Positions 1 to 4,959 of a stretch of 16,456 nt of DNA are shown one piece after another. The translations under genes and the position numbers were made by a program. Below the pieces are notes generated by a model that was not told the DNA's origin, searched no databases, and worked only from the letters and a program-made list of their open reading frames with translations. Each line of letters begins with the position of its first letter. The first letter of the stretch is position 1. Source of the DNA: JANQLU01 sp964434955 (GTDB lineage Bacteria > Planctomycetota > Planctomycetia > Pirellulales > Pirellulaceae); contig CAYSXI010000119.1 of the NCBI GenBank assembly GCA_964434955.1, positions 1 to 16,456 of the forward strand, read 5' to 3'.

Positions 1-295
1 TAATCATGTTCTTGATGTAGTCCGCGTGGCCCGGGCAATCGATATGCGCATAGGCACGACGTTCCGTTTCGTAGAGAACGTGGGATGCAACCACGGTGAC
101 GGTCTTGTTCTTGTCGCGAACAATTCCGCCCTTGGCGATTTCTCCATAGGACCTGGGTTCGGCCAATCCTCGTTGAGCTTGGACAGCCAAAATTGCTTCC
201 GTCAAAGTCGTCTTGCCGTGGTCGATGTGACCGATGGTTCCAACGTTGACATTTGGTTTGTCGTGACGAGTCACGTGTTTGATCTCCTTGGCCAT
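1..295 (-). CDS. tuf: Elongation factor Tu, N-terminal 98 residues (runs off the left edge)
   Basis: EF-Tu is the GTPase that delivers aminoacyl-tRNA to the ribosome. The visible part is the start of the GTP-binding domain. The P-loop reads GHIDHGKTT (about residues 22-30), and the G3 motif with its flanks reads DCPGHADYIKNM (about 86-97). The start at 293-295 is fixed by a perfect AGGAGG at 300-305. The switch I segment is unusual: where most bacteria have RGIT, this protein has DKNKTVTV, keeping only the magnesium-coordinating Thr, and the preceding acidic stretch reads AKGGIVR. From memory, planctomycete EF-Tu proteins have a similar switch I; this was not checked. The gene is divergent from the bestrophin gene. 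Identity is certain; the C-terminal three quarters are outside the window. Confidence 0.97.
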   Translation of the reverse strand, partial: MAKEIKHVTRHDKPNVNVGTIGHIDHGKTTLTEAILAVQAQRGLAEPRSYGEIAKGGIVRDKNKTVTVVASHVLYETERRAYAHIDCPGHADYIKNMI

Positions 296-299
296 GATT

Positions 300-305
300 C
301 CTCCT
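300..305 (-). promoter_or_regulatory. Ribosome binding site of tuf (AGGAGG)
   Basis: Perfect AGGAGG on the minus strand, 4 bases upstream of the ATG at 293-295. It is the strongest Shine-Dalgarno match in the window, as expected for a very highly translated protein. Confidence 0.85.
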
Positions 306-412
306 TTCATGAGGTATTGGGAAATGGAGACAGCAATAAAACGCCGATGCCGACCTGCCTCATGCGGCTTGCCAGGCTGCATCAGGGATCGACAAAGGCA
401 GAAAAACGCTAC

Positions 413-446
413 GAAAAAAGCTGCAATTCTTCCTGCAGCTTCTTTT
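413..446 (-). terminator. Intrinsic terminator-like hairpin in the tuf upstream region
   Basis: A perfect 8-bp stem, AAGCTGCA (418-425) with TGCAGCTT (434-441), has an 8-base loop. On the minus strand it is followed by a run of T (complement of 414-419). It lies about 120 bases upstream of the tuf start and points towards tuf. It may insulate tuf from antisense read-through of the marC transcript, or act as an attenuator in a long tuf leader. It could also work weakly on the plus strand, where CTTTT follows the stem. The structure is clear; its role is inferred. Confidence 0.55.
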
Positions 447-494
447 AGTCAGACACATCACTCGAAACGAAGTTCACGGGGCGACGTTGCCGAA

Positions 495-523
495 TTGTGC
501 AATCGCGCTTTGCCCAACATAAT
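495..523 (+). promoter_or_regulatory. Candidate sigma-70 promoter of the bestrophin gene
   Basis: TTGTGC (495-500) and CATAAT (518-523) are separated by exactly 17 bases. This would start transcription near 530, about 35 bases before the ATG at 566. The -10 matches consensus at five of six positions; the -35 keeps only TTG. It is the best plus-strand match in the divergent gap, but not proof of a promoter. Confidence 0.35.
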
Positions 524-565
524 GCTTGTTTGCATGACTCAGTACGATTTTGATTCCCAGTTCGA

Positions 566-1471
566 ATGATCGAATACAACACCAAGGTTTGGTTCCGCCA
601 CATCCTTGATTTTCACCGAACCGATACATTTCGAATTCTCCTATGGGAAATGTTGATCGTTGCCCTCTACACAGGCATCGTTGCAGCCATCGAGATTCAC
701 TTTTTGCGTGAACTTCGTGAAGACGGCCAGCCGGATGCCGTCATGTCGACATTGCGCAACACGACGATTATGCATTCGATCCTGGGTTTTGTTCTTTCGC
801 TGTTGGTCGTTTTTCGCACCAACACGGCTTACGACCGTTGGTGGGAAGGCCGAAAGCAATGGGGAATGCTGGTCAACAATACGCGAAATCTGGCCATCAA
901 GATCAATTCACTGCTTCCCGCCGAGTGTGAAGAAGCCCGGCACTTTTTTAAAATCATGATCGGCAACTTTCCCTTTGCCTTGAAGGAGCATCTTCGGCAG
1001 GGGATCAAGTGGGACGAAATTGAAGACATCGACGGGCTCAAGGCCGCTTGCGAGGGAAAAGAGCACGCGCCCAGCTACATGGTGCAGTTGATGTACCGAA
1101 AGGCCAAGTCGCTCCTGGATGAAAATCGGATCACCGGAGAAGAACTTCTCGTCATCGACAAAAACCTGAATTCATTGCTTGATATTCTCGGTGCCTGCGA
1201 ACGCATCCGCAAAACACCGATTCCCTATACCTACAGCATCTTTCTCAAGAAGTTTATCTTCTTCTACATCGTGACACTCCCAATCGGATTCGTCGCGTAT
1301 TTCGAATACTGGGCCATCCCGATTTCGATGTTCGTCTTTTATGTCTTGGTGAGTCTTGAGATCATTGCCGAAGAGATCGAAGACCCCTTCGGACTCGATG
1401 CGAATGATCTGCCAACCCACCGTCTTTCAGAAATGATGCGACGCAATTGCGTCGAAATTTTTGAAAGCTGA
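566..1471 (+). CDS. Bestrophin-like (YneE/UPF0187 family) membrane channel protein
   Basis: A 301-residue homologue of bacterial bestrophins, pentameric ion channels of the inner membrane. Conserved family motifs are present: FRTNTAYDRWWEGRKQWG (residues 83-100), CERIRKTPIPYTY (211-223) and the acidic EEIEDPFG (269-276). Hydrophobic spans lie near residues 24-46, 67-84, 229-247 and 249-267, matching the family's paired helices at each end of a cytoplasmic helical middle. Length is normal for bacterial members. The start follows the only in-frame ATG before the first conserved block; no strong Shine-Dalgarno is seen. It is transcribed away from tuf and converges on marC, with 16 bases between the two stop codons. 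Ion selectivity cannot be read from the sequence. Confidence 0.92.
   Translation: MIEYNTKVWFRHILDFHRTDTFRILLWEMLIVALYTGIVAAIEIHFLRELREDGQPDAVMSTLRNTTIMHSILGFVLSLLVVFRTNTAYDRWWEGRKQWGMLVNNTRNLAIKINSLLPAECEEARHFFKIMIGNFPFALKEHLRQGIKWDEIEDIDGLKAACEGKEHAPSYMVQLMYRKAKSLLDENRITGEELLVIDKNLNSLLDILGACERIRKTPIPYTYSIFLKKFIFFYIVTLPIGFVAYFEYWAIPISMFVFYVLVSLEIIAEEIEDPFGLDANDLPTHRLSEMMRRNCVEIFES
1439..1462 (+). terminator. Palindrome with T-run inside the 3' end of the bestrophin gene
   Basis: A perfect 16-base palindrome (1439-1454: CGACGC, loop AATT, GCGTCG) is followed by AAATTTTT. It overlaps the last codons of the bestrophin gene. A terminator embedded in coding sequence would fit the 16-base convergent gap, which has no room for one. 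Three A bases separate stem and T-run, so efficiency is uncertain. Confidence 0.4.
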
Positions 1472-1487
1472 TTCGACGCTGAATCCG

Positions 1488-2060
1488 TCAGGCGAAAAAG
1501 TTCGTTTTGAAGAGTTTCACGGCAATCGACAGCAAAACAATCCCAAAGACTTTTCGCAAAACCGAAAGCCCTTTGGCACCAATCTTTTTCTCGATCCAGG
1601 AACTGGACCGCAAGACAAAGAACACGACGATCAAGTTGAGCGCAATCCCGATCATGATGCTCCAGTGAGAAAACTCGGCTTTGAGGGCAAGTATCGTCGT
1701 CAGAGTTCCTGCGCCGGCGATCAGTGGAAAGGCCAAAGGAACGACGGCCGAATTATTCGCGTTCTCGGACTCTTTTTTGAACAGCTCAACCCCGAGAATC
1801 ATTTCCAAGCCGATCGCGAAAATCACAATCGCTCCCGCGACCGCAAACGATGACACATCGGTTCCAAAAAGGTGCAAAACCCCTTCACCGACAAACAAAA
1901 ACAGAATCATCAGCAGCCCCGCGACCAGGGTCGTTTTCCGAACCTGCAACTTGCGACCTGATCGATTCTGGATGTCGACTACGATTGGCAACGAGCCAAG
2001 GATATCGATCACGGAAAACAATACCAAACTGACTGAGAAGATCTCTTTTGCAAAACCCAT
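1488..2060 (-). CDS. MarC family integral membrane protein
   Basis: A 190-residue member of the MarC/UPF0056 family: inner-membrane proteins with six predicted helices and no settled biochemical function. The earlier link to multiple antibiotic resistance in E. coli has not held up. The family's first-helix motif appears as SVIDILGSLPI (residues 16-26), and its central re-entrant motif as PLAFPLIAGAGTLTTI (108-123). Hydrophobic spans fill the rest. The ATG at 2060 is preferred over an upstream in-frame start at 2117 because residue numbering then matches the family, a weak AGGGA precedes it, and the 2117 start would lie in the terminator hairpin. An intrinsic terminator sits about 40 bases upstream, so the gene either has its own promoter in a very short space or is controlled by read-through. 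Confidence 0.88.
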   Translation of the reverse strand: MGFAKEIFSVSLVLFSVIDILGSLPIVVDIQNRSGRKLQVRKTTLVAGLLMILFLFVGEGVLHLFGTDVSSFAVAGAIVIFAIGLEMILGVELFKKESENANNSAVVPLAFPLIAGAGTLTTILALKAEFSHWSIMIGIALNLIVVFFVLRSSSWIEKKIGAKGLSVLRKVFGIVLLSIAVKLFKTNFFA

Positions 2061-2101
2061 TTCCCTGCTCTCCGTCCGAACTCCGCCGGATGTTAGGCAA
2101 C

Positions 2102-2134
2102 AAAAAAAGGCCCGCACTTAAAAGTACGGGCCTT
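2102..2134 (-). terminator. Strong intrinsic terminator upstream of marC
   Basis: AAGGCCCG (2107-2114) pairs with CGGGCCTT (2127-2134), with two further inner pairs (2116-2117 with 2124-2125) and loop TTAAAA. On the minus strand, seven T bases follow (2102-2108). It lies between the marC start (2060) and the repeat-rich gap. It cannot be the lipoprotein gene's own terminator, because that gene has one directly at its stop codon. It is either the end of a small RNA from 2135-2513 or an attenuator in the marC leader. Confidence 0.8.
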
Positions 2135-2250
2135 GAAAAACTATCTCGATTACTCGATTCTCTTAGCCCGTATTCTCCTTCTTTCGCAAACAAATTGAAC
2201 TCAAAATACAAATTGAGTTTGCTACGTTTGCCAAATAGGCGCAATAAGAC

Positions 2251-2285
2251 TGTGCCCGAAATCGGTTCTGTCCCGAATTCGGTTC
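2251..2285. repeat. Tandem imperfect direct repeat, 18 + 17 bases
   Basis: TGTGCCCGAAATCGGTTC (2251-2268) is followed directly by TGTCCCGAATTCGGTTC (2269-2285). The second unit contains the palindrome CCGAATTCGG, and the first an imperfect version of it. Adjacent copies with a palindromic core look like paired protein-binding sites or duplicated RNA hairpins. No function is known. Confidence 0.7.
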
Positions 2286-2452
2286 AAAAATCAGCGTCAA
2301 GTCTTTGACTGACACGTCAAATTGGGGCTGTGAAAATCTCATGCTTCGATGCTCGTCCAAACGCCTCGAATCGTCAAGGCCTTTCCCAAAGAATTCAGCA
2401 TGTTGTGTTAGACAACAGCAGCACGACACAAACCGAACACGGAGGTTCACCT

Positions 2453-2495
2453 GGGACGGCAATAAAACCAGGCGGCAAACAAACCGGGACGGCAA
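2453..2495. repeat. Short tandem repeat (about 17-base unit, roughly three copies)
   Basis: GGGACGGCAA occurs at 2453-2462 and again at 2486-2495. Between them is a related unit, AGGCGGCAAACAAACC (2470-2485). Units follow the pattern GG(GA)CGGCAA-N-AAACC. A degenerate further copy may start near 2508 (GTGGCGGAAAG). The array abuts the lipoprotein gene's terminator. Confidence 0.65.
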
Positions 2496-2513
2496 GAAAA
2501 ATGGATCGTGGCG

Positions 2514-2543
2514 GAAAGAAAAAGCAATCGCTCTCGCGTTCGC
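2514..2543 (-). terminator. Intrinsic terminator of the lipoprotein gene
   Basis: Directly after the stop codon on the minus strand, GCGAACGC pairs with GCGATTGC (2524-2543) with one A-A mismatch and one G-T pair. The GAGA tetraloop is of the stable GNRA type, and TTTTTCTTT follows (complement of 2515-2523). Position and T-run make this a convincing terminator. Confidence 0.7.
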
Positions 2544-3236
2544 CTAATAGAGTTTCTTCAAGGTCCGCATTGGGTGGCGTTTTTTAACCTTCTGATATTC
2601 GCCTTTCTGAGTTGGCGTCAGGACCTGACGTTCCATGGCTTTCTCCAAATCCACCATGCCTTTGGCAGATGGATTCGATGCGTTCAACGCATTTCCGCCG
2701 TGAGTCACCGCCAACTCACGGAGCTTCGTTTTCTGGGCGTCGTCCAGGTTCAAGTCCATGGTCAACTCGAACATCCGTTCGGAAAGCAGGTACCCGACCC
2801 ATTCTCGGCGCTTTTGCTCGGACAAAGCCATCAAGACTGCTCGGTCCATCGCGGCGTGCAGACGCAATGCTTCGTCTCGCAGCGGTCGCGACTTCTTGCC
2901 AACCCGTTTAATTTCTGCCGCATTTCGGTTTTTCGCGGCGCGCGTGATGCGGGACATGGAATTGGCATACTCTTCGCCGTGTTCGGCGTACCAATCCTTC
3001 AGGATTTTCGTGTGTTCTTCGAAAGTCTGTTTGAGTGTTGCCTGTTCCTGTTCATCCAACCGGAGCACGCGAGTCATCTTTTCGTGTTTTTCAGGCCATT
3101 CCGATAGGGAGGTGCCCGAATAGGGTTTTCCTTTCCGTTTGACCTCGTTCCCGCGATCGTCCGATTTCTTTGGACTGCATCCCGAAAGAACAAGACAGCT
3201 CGAAACGAATACAAGAACCAACAAAAATTGACGCAT
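2544..3236 (-). CDS. Lipoprotein with four LTxxQ-like motifs (Spy/CpxP-like helical protein)
   Basis: A 230-residue secreted lipoprotein. The signal peptide ends in the lipobox LSGC (residues 17-20), and Ser at +2 does not suggest inner-membrane retention. After a charged linker, the rest is predicted helical and very rich in Lys, Arg and Glu. Four L-x-x-x-Q-type segments appear: LDEQEQ (60-65), LSEQKR (138-143), LDDAQK (164-169) and LTPTQK (206-211). They look like two tandem halves. The pattern recalls the LTxxQ motif of periplasmic Spy/CpxP chaperones, but real homology is unproven and no function should be assigned. The ATG is preceded by AGGAAAG. It is monocistronic, with a terminator on each side. 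Confidence 0.8.
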   Translation of the reverse strand: MRQFLLVLVFVSSCLVLSGCSPKKSDDRGNEVKRKGKPYSGTSLSEWPEKHEKMTRVLRLDEQEQATLKQTFEEHTKILKDWYAEHGEEYANSMSRITRAAKNRNAAEIKRVGKKSRPLRDEALRLHAAMDRAVLMALSEQKRREWVGYLLSERMFELTMDLNLDDAQKTKLRELAVTHGGNALNASNPSAKGMVDLEKAMERQVLTPTQKGEYQKVKKRHPMRTLKKLY

Positions 3237-3297
3237 TACTCTTTCCTGAATGTGAAGCTACATGATCTTACTGCGAATCGTTGGAAGATCTTTCAGC

Positions 3298-3326
3298 AAA
3301 AATCCAAATTCCATCCTGAAAAATCC
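3298..3326. repeat. Direct repeat GGATTTTT, 21 bases apart, upstream of the lipoprotein gene
   Basis: On the minus strand, GGATTTTT occurs at 3319-3326 and 3298-3305, a period of 21 bases or two helical turns. It lies about 60-90 bases upstream of the lipoprotein ATG. Phased repeats in a promoter region can be regulator sites; here this is only a suggestion. Confidence 0.3.
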
Positions 3327-3352
3327 AGCTGACAGCGAATTTCGATCAGGGC

Positions 3353-3386
3353 AAAAGAAAAGGCCTGAACTTTTTCCGTTCAGGCC
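3353..3386 (-). terminator. Intrinsic terminator of the Ni-SOD gene
   Basis: A perfect 9-bp stem, GGCCTGAAC (3362-3370) with GTTCAGGCC (3378-3386), has a 7-base loop. On the minus strand it is followed by TTTTCTTTT (complement of 3353-3361). It lies about 35 bases after the sodN stop codon. Confidence 0.85.
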
Positions 3387-3421
3387 CGCTCTTTGACGAT
3401 TTGTGTTTCAATGAAATCGAA

Positions 3422-3961
3422 CTATTTCTTCGCGTCATTGAATTTTGGCTCTTTGCCCTCGTAAGCACGATAGAGGTCGTAGATTGCCGCCTTGAGCGCT
3501 TCCGCGGTTTTTGGATCGGCATCCTGTTTGCATTTCATCGCACAAACCATGACTTTGTGTGCGGCGGCAAGCTGCTTGGCATATCCGTCTTTATCGGCTT
3601 TGATTCGCTGAGTCATGAAGTACTGAGCGACAATGTGCTGCGTGTTGGTCGCGTGGCTTTCCTTCGTATTGATCCAACGTGTCATTTGGTTGATCGTCTT
3701 TGCATTGGGTGGACCTGCATCGAAGCCACCGGCGATCTCGTTGACGCTGGCGATCGCCTTCGCGATGGTCGCGGTATCTTCCAGCATCATCTCGAACCGC
3801 ATTTGGTCCGCGTAGATTCCACAAGGAACTTCACAATGAGGCACGGGCGCTGACTTGGTGACCGTCTTGGTTTTCGTGTTCGTTTCGTTCGCGCAAAGCA
3901 TCGTAACGGAAAAAGCAAAAATCAGACCAAGCGTGGTCGCAGAAGTCACAAACTGTTTCAT
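3422..3961 (-). CDS. sodN: Exported nickel superoxide dismutase precursor
   Basis: Ni-SOD converts superoxide to oxygen and hydrogen peroxide using nickel held by an N-terminal hook. The hook appears as HCEVPCGIY (residues 42-50), matching His1, Cys2, Pro5, Cys6 and Tyr9 of the mature enzyme. The remainder is helical, as in the family, and has a Cys pair in VCAMKC. The protein has 179 residues. Residues 1-24 form a Sec-type signal peptide (hydrophobic core, end near LCA-N), then a Thr/Lys-rich stretch to Pro41, so the hook only becomes N-terminal after a second cleavage. A mature part of 138 residues is somewhat longer than the roughly 117 of Streptomyces enzymes. ATG 3961 is chosen over 4018 because GGAG precedes it and it begins the signal peptide. 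No SodX-type maturation peptidase gene is nearby. Confidence 0.88.
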   Translation of the reverse strand: MKQFVTSATTLGLIFAFSVTMLCANETNTKTKTVTKSAPVPHCEVPCGIYADQMRFEMMLEDTATIAKAIASVNEIAGGFDAGPPNAKTINQMTRWINTKESHATNTQHIVAQYFMTQRIKADKDGYAKQLAAAHKVMVCAMKCKQDADPKTAEALKAAIYDLYRAYEGKEPKFNDAKK

Positions 3962-3988
3962 CGGGGATTCTCCAAAATAAAAGATCAC

Positions 3989-4003
3989 ATGCGGAAAACG
4001 CAT
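3989..4003. promoter_or_regulatory. Inverted repeat ATGCG-N5-CGCAT over the sodN promoter (candidate operator)
   Basis: A perfect 5-5-5 inverted repeat, ATGCG (3989-3993), GAAAA, CGCAT (3999-4003), overlaps the edge of the -10 box and the expected transcription start of sodN. That is a classic repressor position. The layout resembles the TTGCA-N5-TGCAA boxes bound by the nickel-sensing Fur-family regulator Nur in Streptomyces, although the half-sites differ. No regulator gene is adjacent. Confidence 0.45.
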
Positions 4004-4007
4004 TATA
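4002..4007 (-). promoter_or_regulatory. -10 element of the sodN promoter (TATAAT)
   Basis: A perfect TATAAT on the minus strand, 40 bases upstream of the sodN ATG, would start transcription near 3995 and give a leader of about 34 bases. No good -35 is seen at 16-18 bases upstream, which suggests dependence on an activator or an alternative upstream contact. Confidence 0.55.
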
Positions 4008-4041
4008 GTCCGGATCATTCTCGGAGGTATGGCCCCGCCCA

Positions 4042-4074
4042 GGCCAAGACGAGATCACGTCTCGATGTTGGGCC
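4042..4074 (-). terminator. Imperfect hairpin after the last gene of the polysaccharide operon
   Basis: GGCCAA (4042-4047) can pair with TTGGGCC (4068-4074, one bulge), enclosing CGAGA (4050-4054) with TCTCG (4060-4064). It directly follows the dioxygenase stop codon on the minus strand. No T-run follows, so it may be a 3'-end stabiliser or a factor-dependent stop rather than an intrinsic terminator. Confidence 0.3.
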
Positions 4075-4947
4075 CTAGCAGTATTGCTTGATGAGACTTT
4101 CATCGAGATGCGCCAGGTCAGAAACCCGCATGAAGTCCCCCAATGTCGTTCCGGTACAACGACAATCGACGTTGGTTGCACCCCGGTTTTCCGCAACATC
4201 GTCGATGTGAATCGTCCTGAAATCGATGCTGATTCGCGTCGTTTCCGAGGTGTTTGGAACCGAGGAGTGAAGGTGATTCGCCGAAAAAAGCATCACGCCA
4301 CCGGGCTCAGTAACGATTCGCAGCGACGGCTCAAGTTGCAGTTCTTCCTCGGCATGCGGTTGCTTGCGAGTATCCTTGTTCACATGCTGGGCCGCGTTTT
4401 TTCTTCCGACATTGACCCAATCATCATAGTCGAAGTCCGCTGAACCATTTTGGATCGCTCGATCGAAGTAGGCGGGGTGAAGCGCCATGCAGTTGTTCGA
4501 TTCGATTTCGTATACCGGAAGCCACCAGTTGATCTGGCACATGGGCGCCGAGAACCAGGTATCCCGGTGTGCGTGGAATGCATAGGCCAACCCGGAAGTC
4601 AGAAAATTACTATGGGTCGAAGTCCGTAAACGTGGAACATCAAAATAAGTCTTGTCTGGATCGCAGCCAAACTCGATCAACATCGATTGGAGAAGGCGTT
4701 TCGAGGTGTCCGAATTGATAAAAATCGGTTTCAGCTTTCCCAAAATCGCAACATACTCCTCGACGGAAAGATGATTTTGGGCCGTCATCGGATGATGGGG
4801 CTCAAAGTGCGTTTCGGCGAGGTCCTTCGCATACTGAATAAGGGACTCCGAGGAGGGGCGAACGGAATAGCTGAACAACTGACCCTCGTAGAGCGCATTG
4901 AGTCGATCGCGATCACTGATGTCCCTGTTGTGAAATACCGTATTCAT
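4075..4947 (-). CDS. 2-oxoglutarate/Fe(II) dioxygenase, phytanoyl-CoA dioxygenase-like
   Basis: A 290-residue protein with the expected iron-binding facial triad: H-R-D at residues 127-129 inside AYAFHAHRDTW, and a distal His in HLHSSVPN (225-232). This is followed by Arg238 in TRISIDFR, the usual 2-oxoglutarate contact. The spacing and the H-x-S-x-P-N sequence fit the PhyH superfamily of cupin-fold hydroxylases. It is the last gene of the operon, 12 bases after the aminotransferase stop codon. By context it probably hydroxylates or otherwise oxidises a sugar precursor or a substituent of the repeat unit; the substrate is not known. It is cytoplasmic, with no signal peptide. Enzyme class is well supported, role is inferred. 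Confidence 0.75.
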   Translation of the reverse strand: MNTVFHNRDISDRDRLNALYEGQLFSYSVRPSSESLIQYAKDLAETHFEPHHPMTAQNHLSVEEYVAILGKLKPIFINSDTSKRLLQSMLIEFGCDPDKTYFDVPRLRTSTHSNFLTSGLAYAFHAHRDTWFSAPMCQINWWLPVYEIESNNCMALHPAYFDRAIQNGSADFDYDDWVNVGRKNAAQHVNKDTRKQPHAEEELQLEPSLRIVTEPGGVMLFSANHLHSSVPNTSETTRISIDFRTIHIDDVAENRGATNVDCRCTGTTLGDFMRVSDLAHLDESLIKQYC

Positions 4948-4959
4948 CTCGGTTCCAAT

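Larger units (their letters stand above)
2135..2513. other. Gene-free, repeat-rich gap between two minus-strand terminators
   Basis: About 380 bases with no convincing protein gene. It holds two tandem repeat sets (2251-2285 and 2453-2495), a hairpin AACTCAA (2198-2204) with TTGAGTT (2213-2219), and a cluster of GTCAA/TTGAC elements at 2296-2321 containing TTTGAC-N6-GTCAAA. On the minus strand an open frame (2163-2495) spans most of it, but it starts with TTG, lacks a ribosome binding site and resembles no protein I know. A non-coding RNA or regulatory leader for marC is possible. Confidence 0.4.

Noticed and set aside
26..448. Plus-strand open frame of 140 codons over the tuf start
   Set aside because: It is antisense to EF-Tu, whose identity is certain, and has no recognisable protein features.
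2276..2296. T-loop-like GGTTCAAAAATC suggesting a tRNA
   Set aside because: No matching T-stem, acceptor stem or anticodon arm could be built around it on either strand.
2163..2495. Minus-strand open frame of 110 codons between the two terminators upstream of marC
   Set aside because: TTG start without ribosome site, runs through tandem repeats, Cys run and composition unlike a real protein, no family recognised. A non-coding RNA is the better reading, but a peptide cannot be fully excluded.
2251..2495. Repeats as a CRISPR array or replication iterons
   Set aside because: Units are imperfect, few, contiguous rather than spacer-separated, and there are no cas or rep genes nearby.
2508..3107. 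Plus-strand open frame of 199 codons
   Set aside because: Antisense to the lipoprotein gene, which has a lipobox, ribosome site and terminator; its start lies across that terminator.
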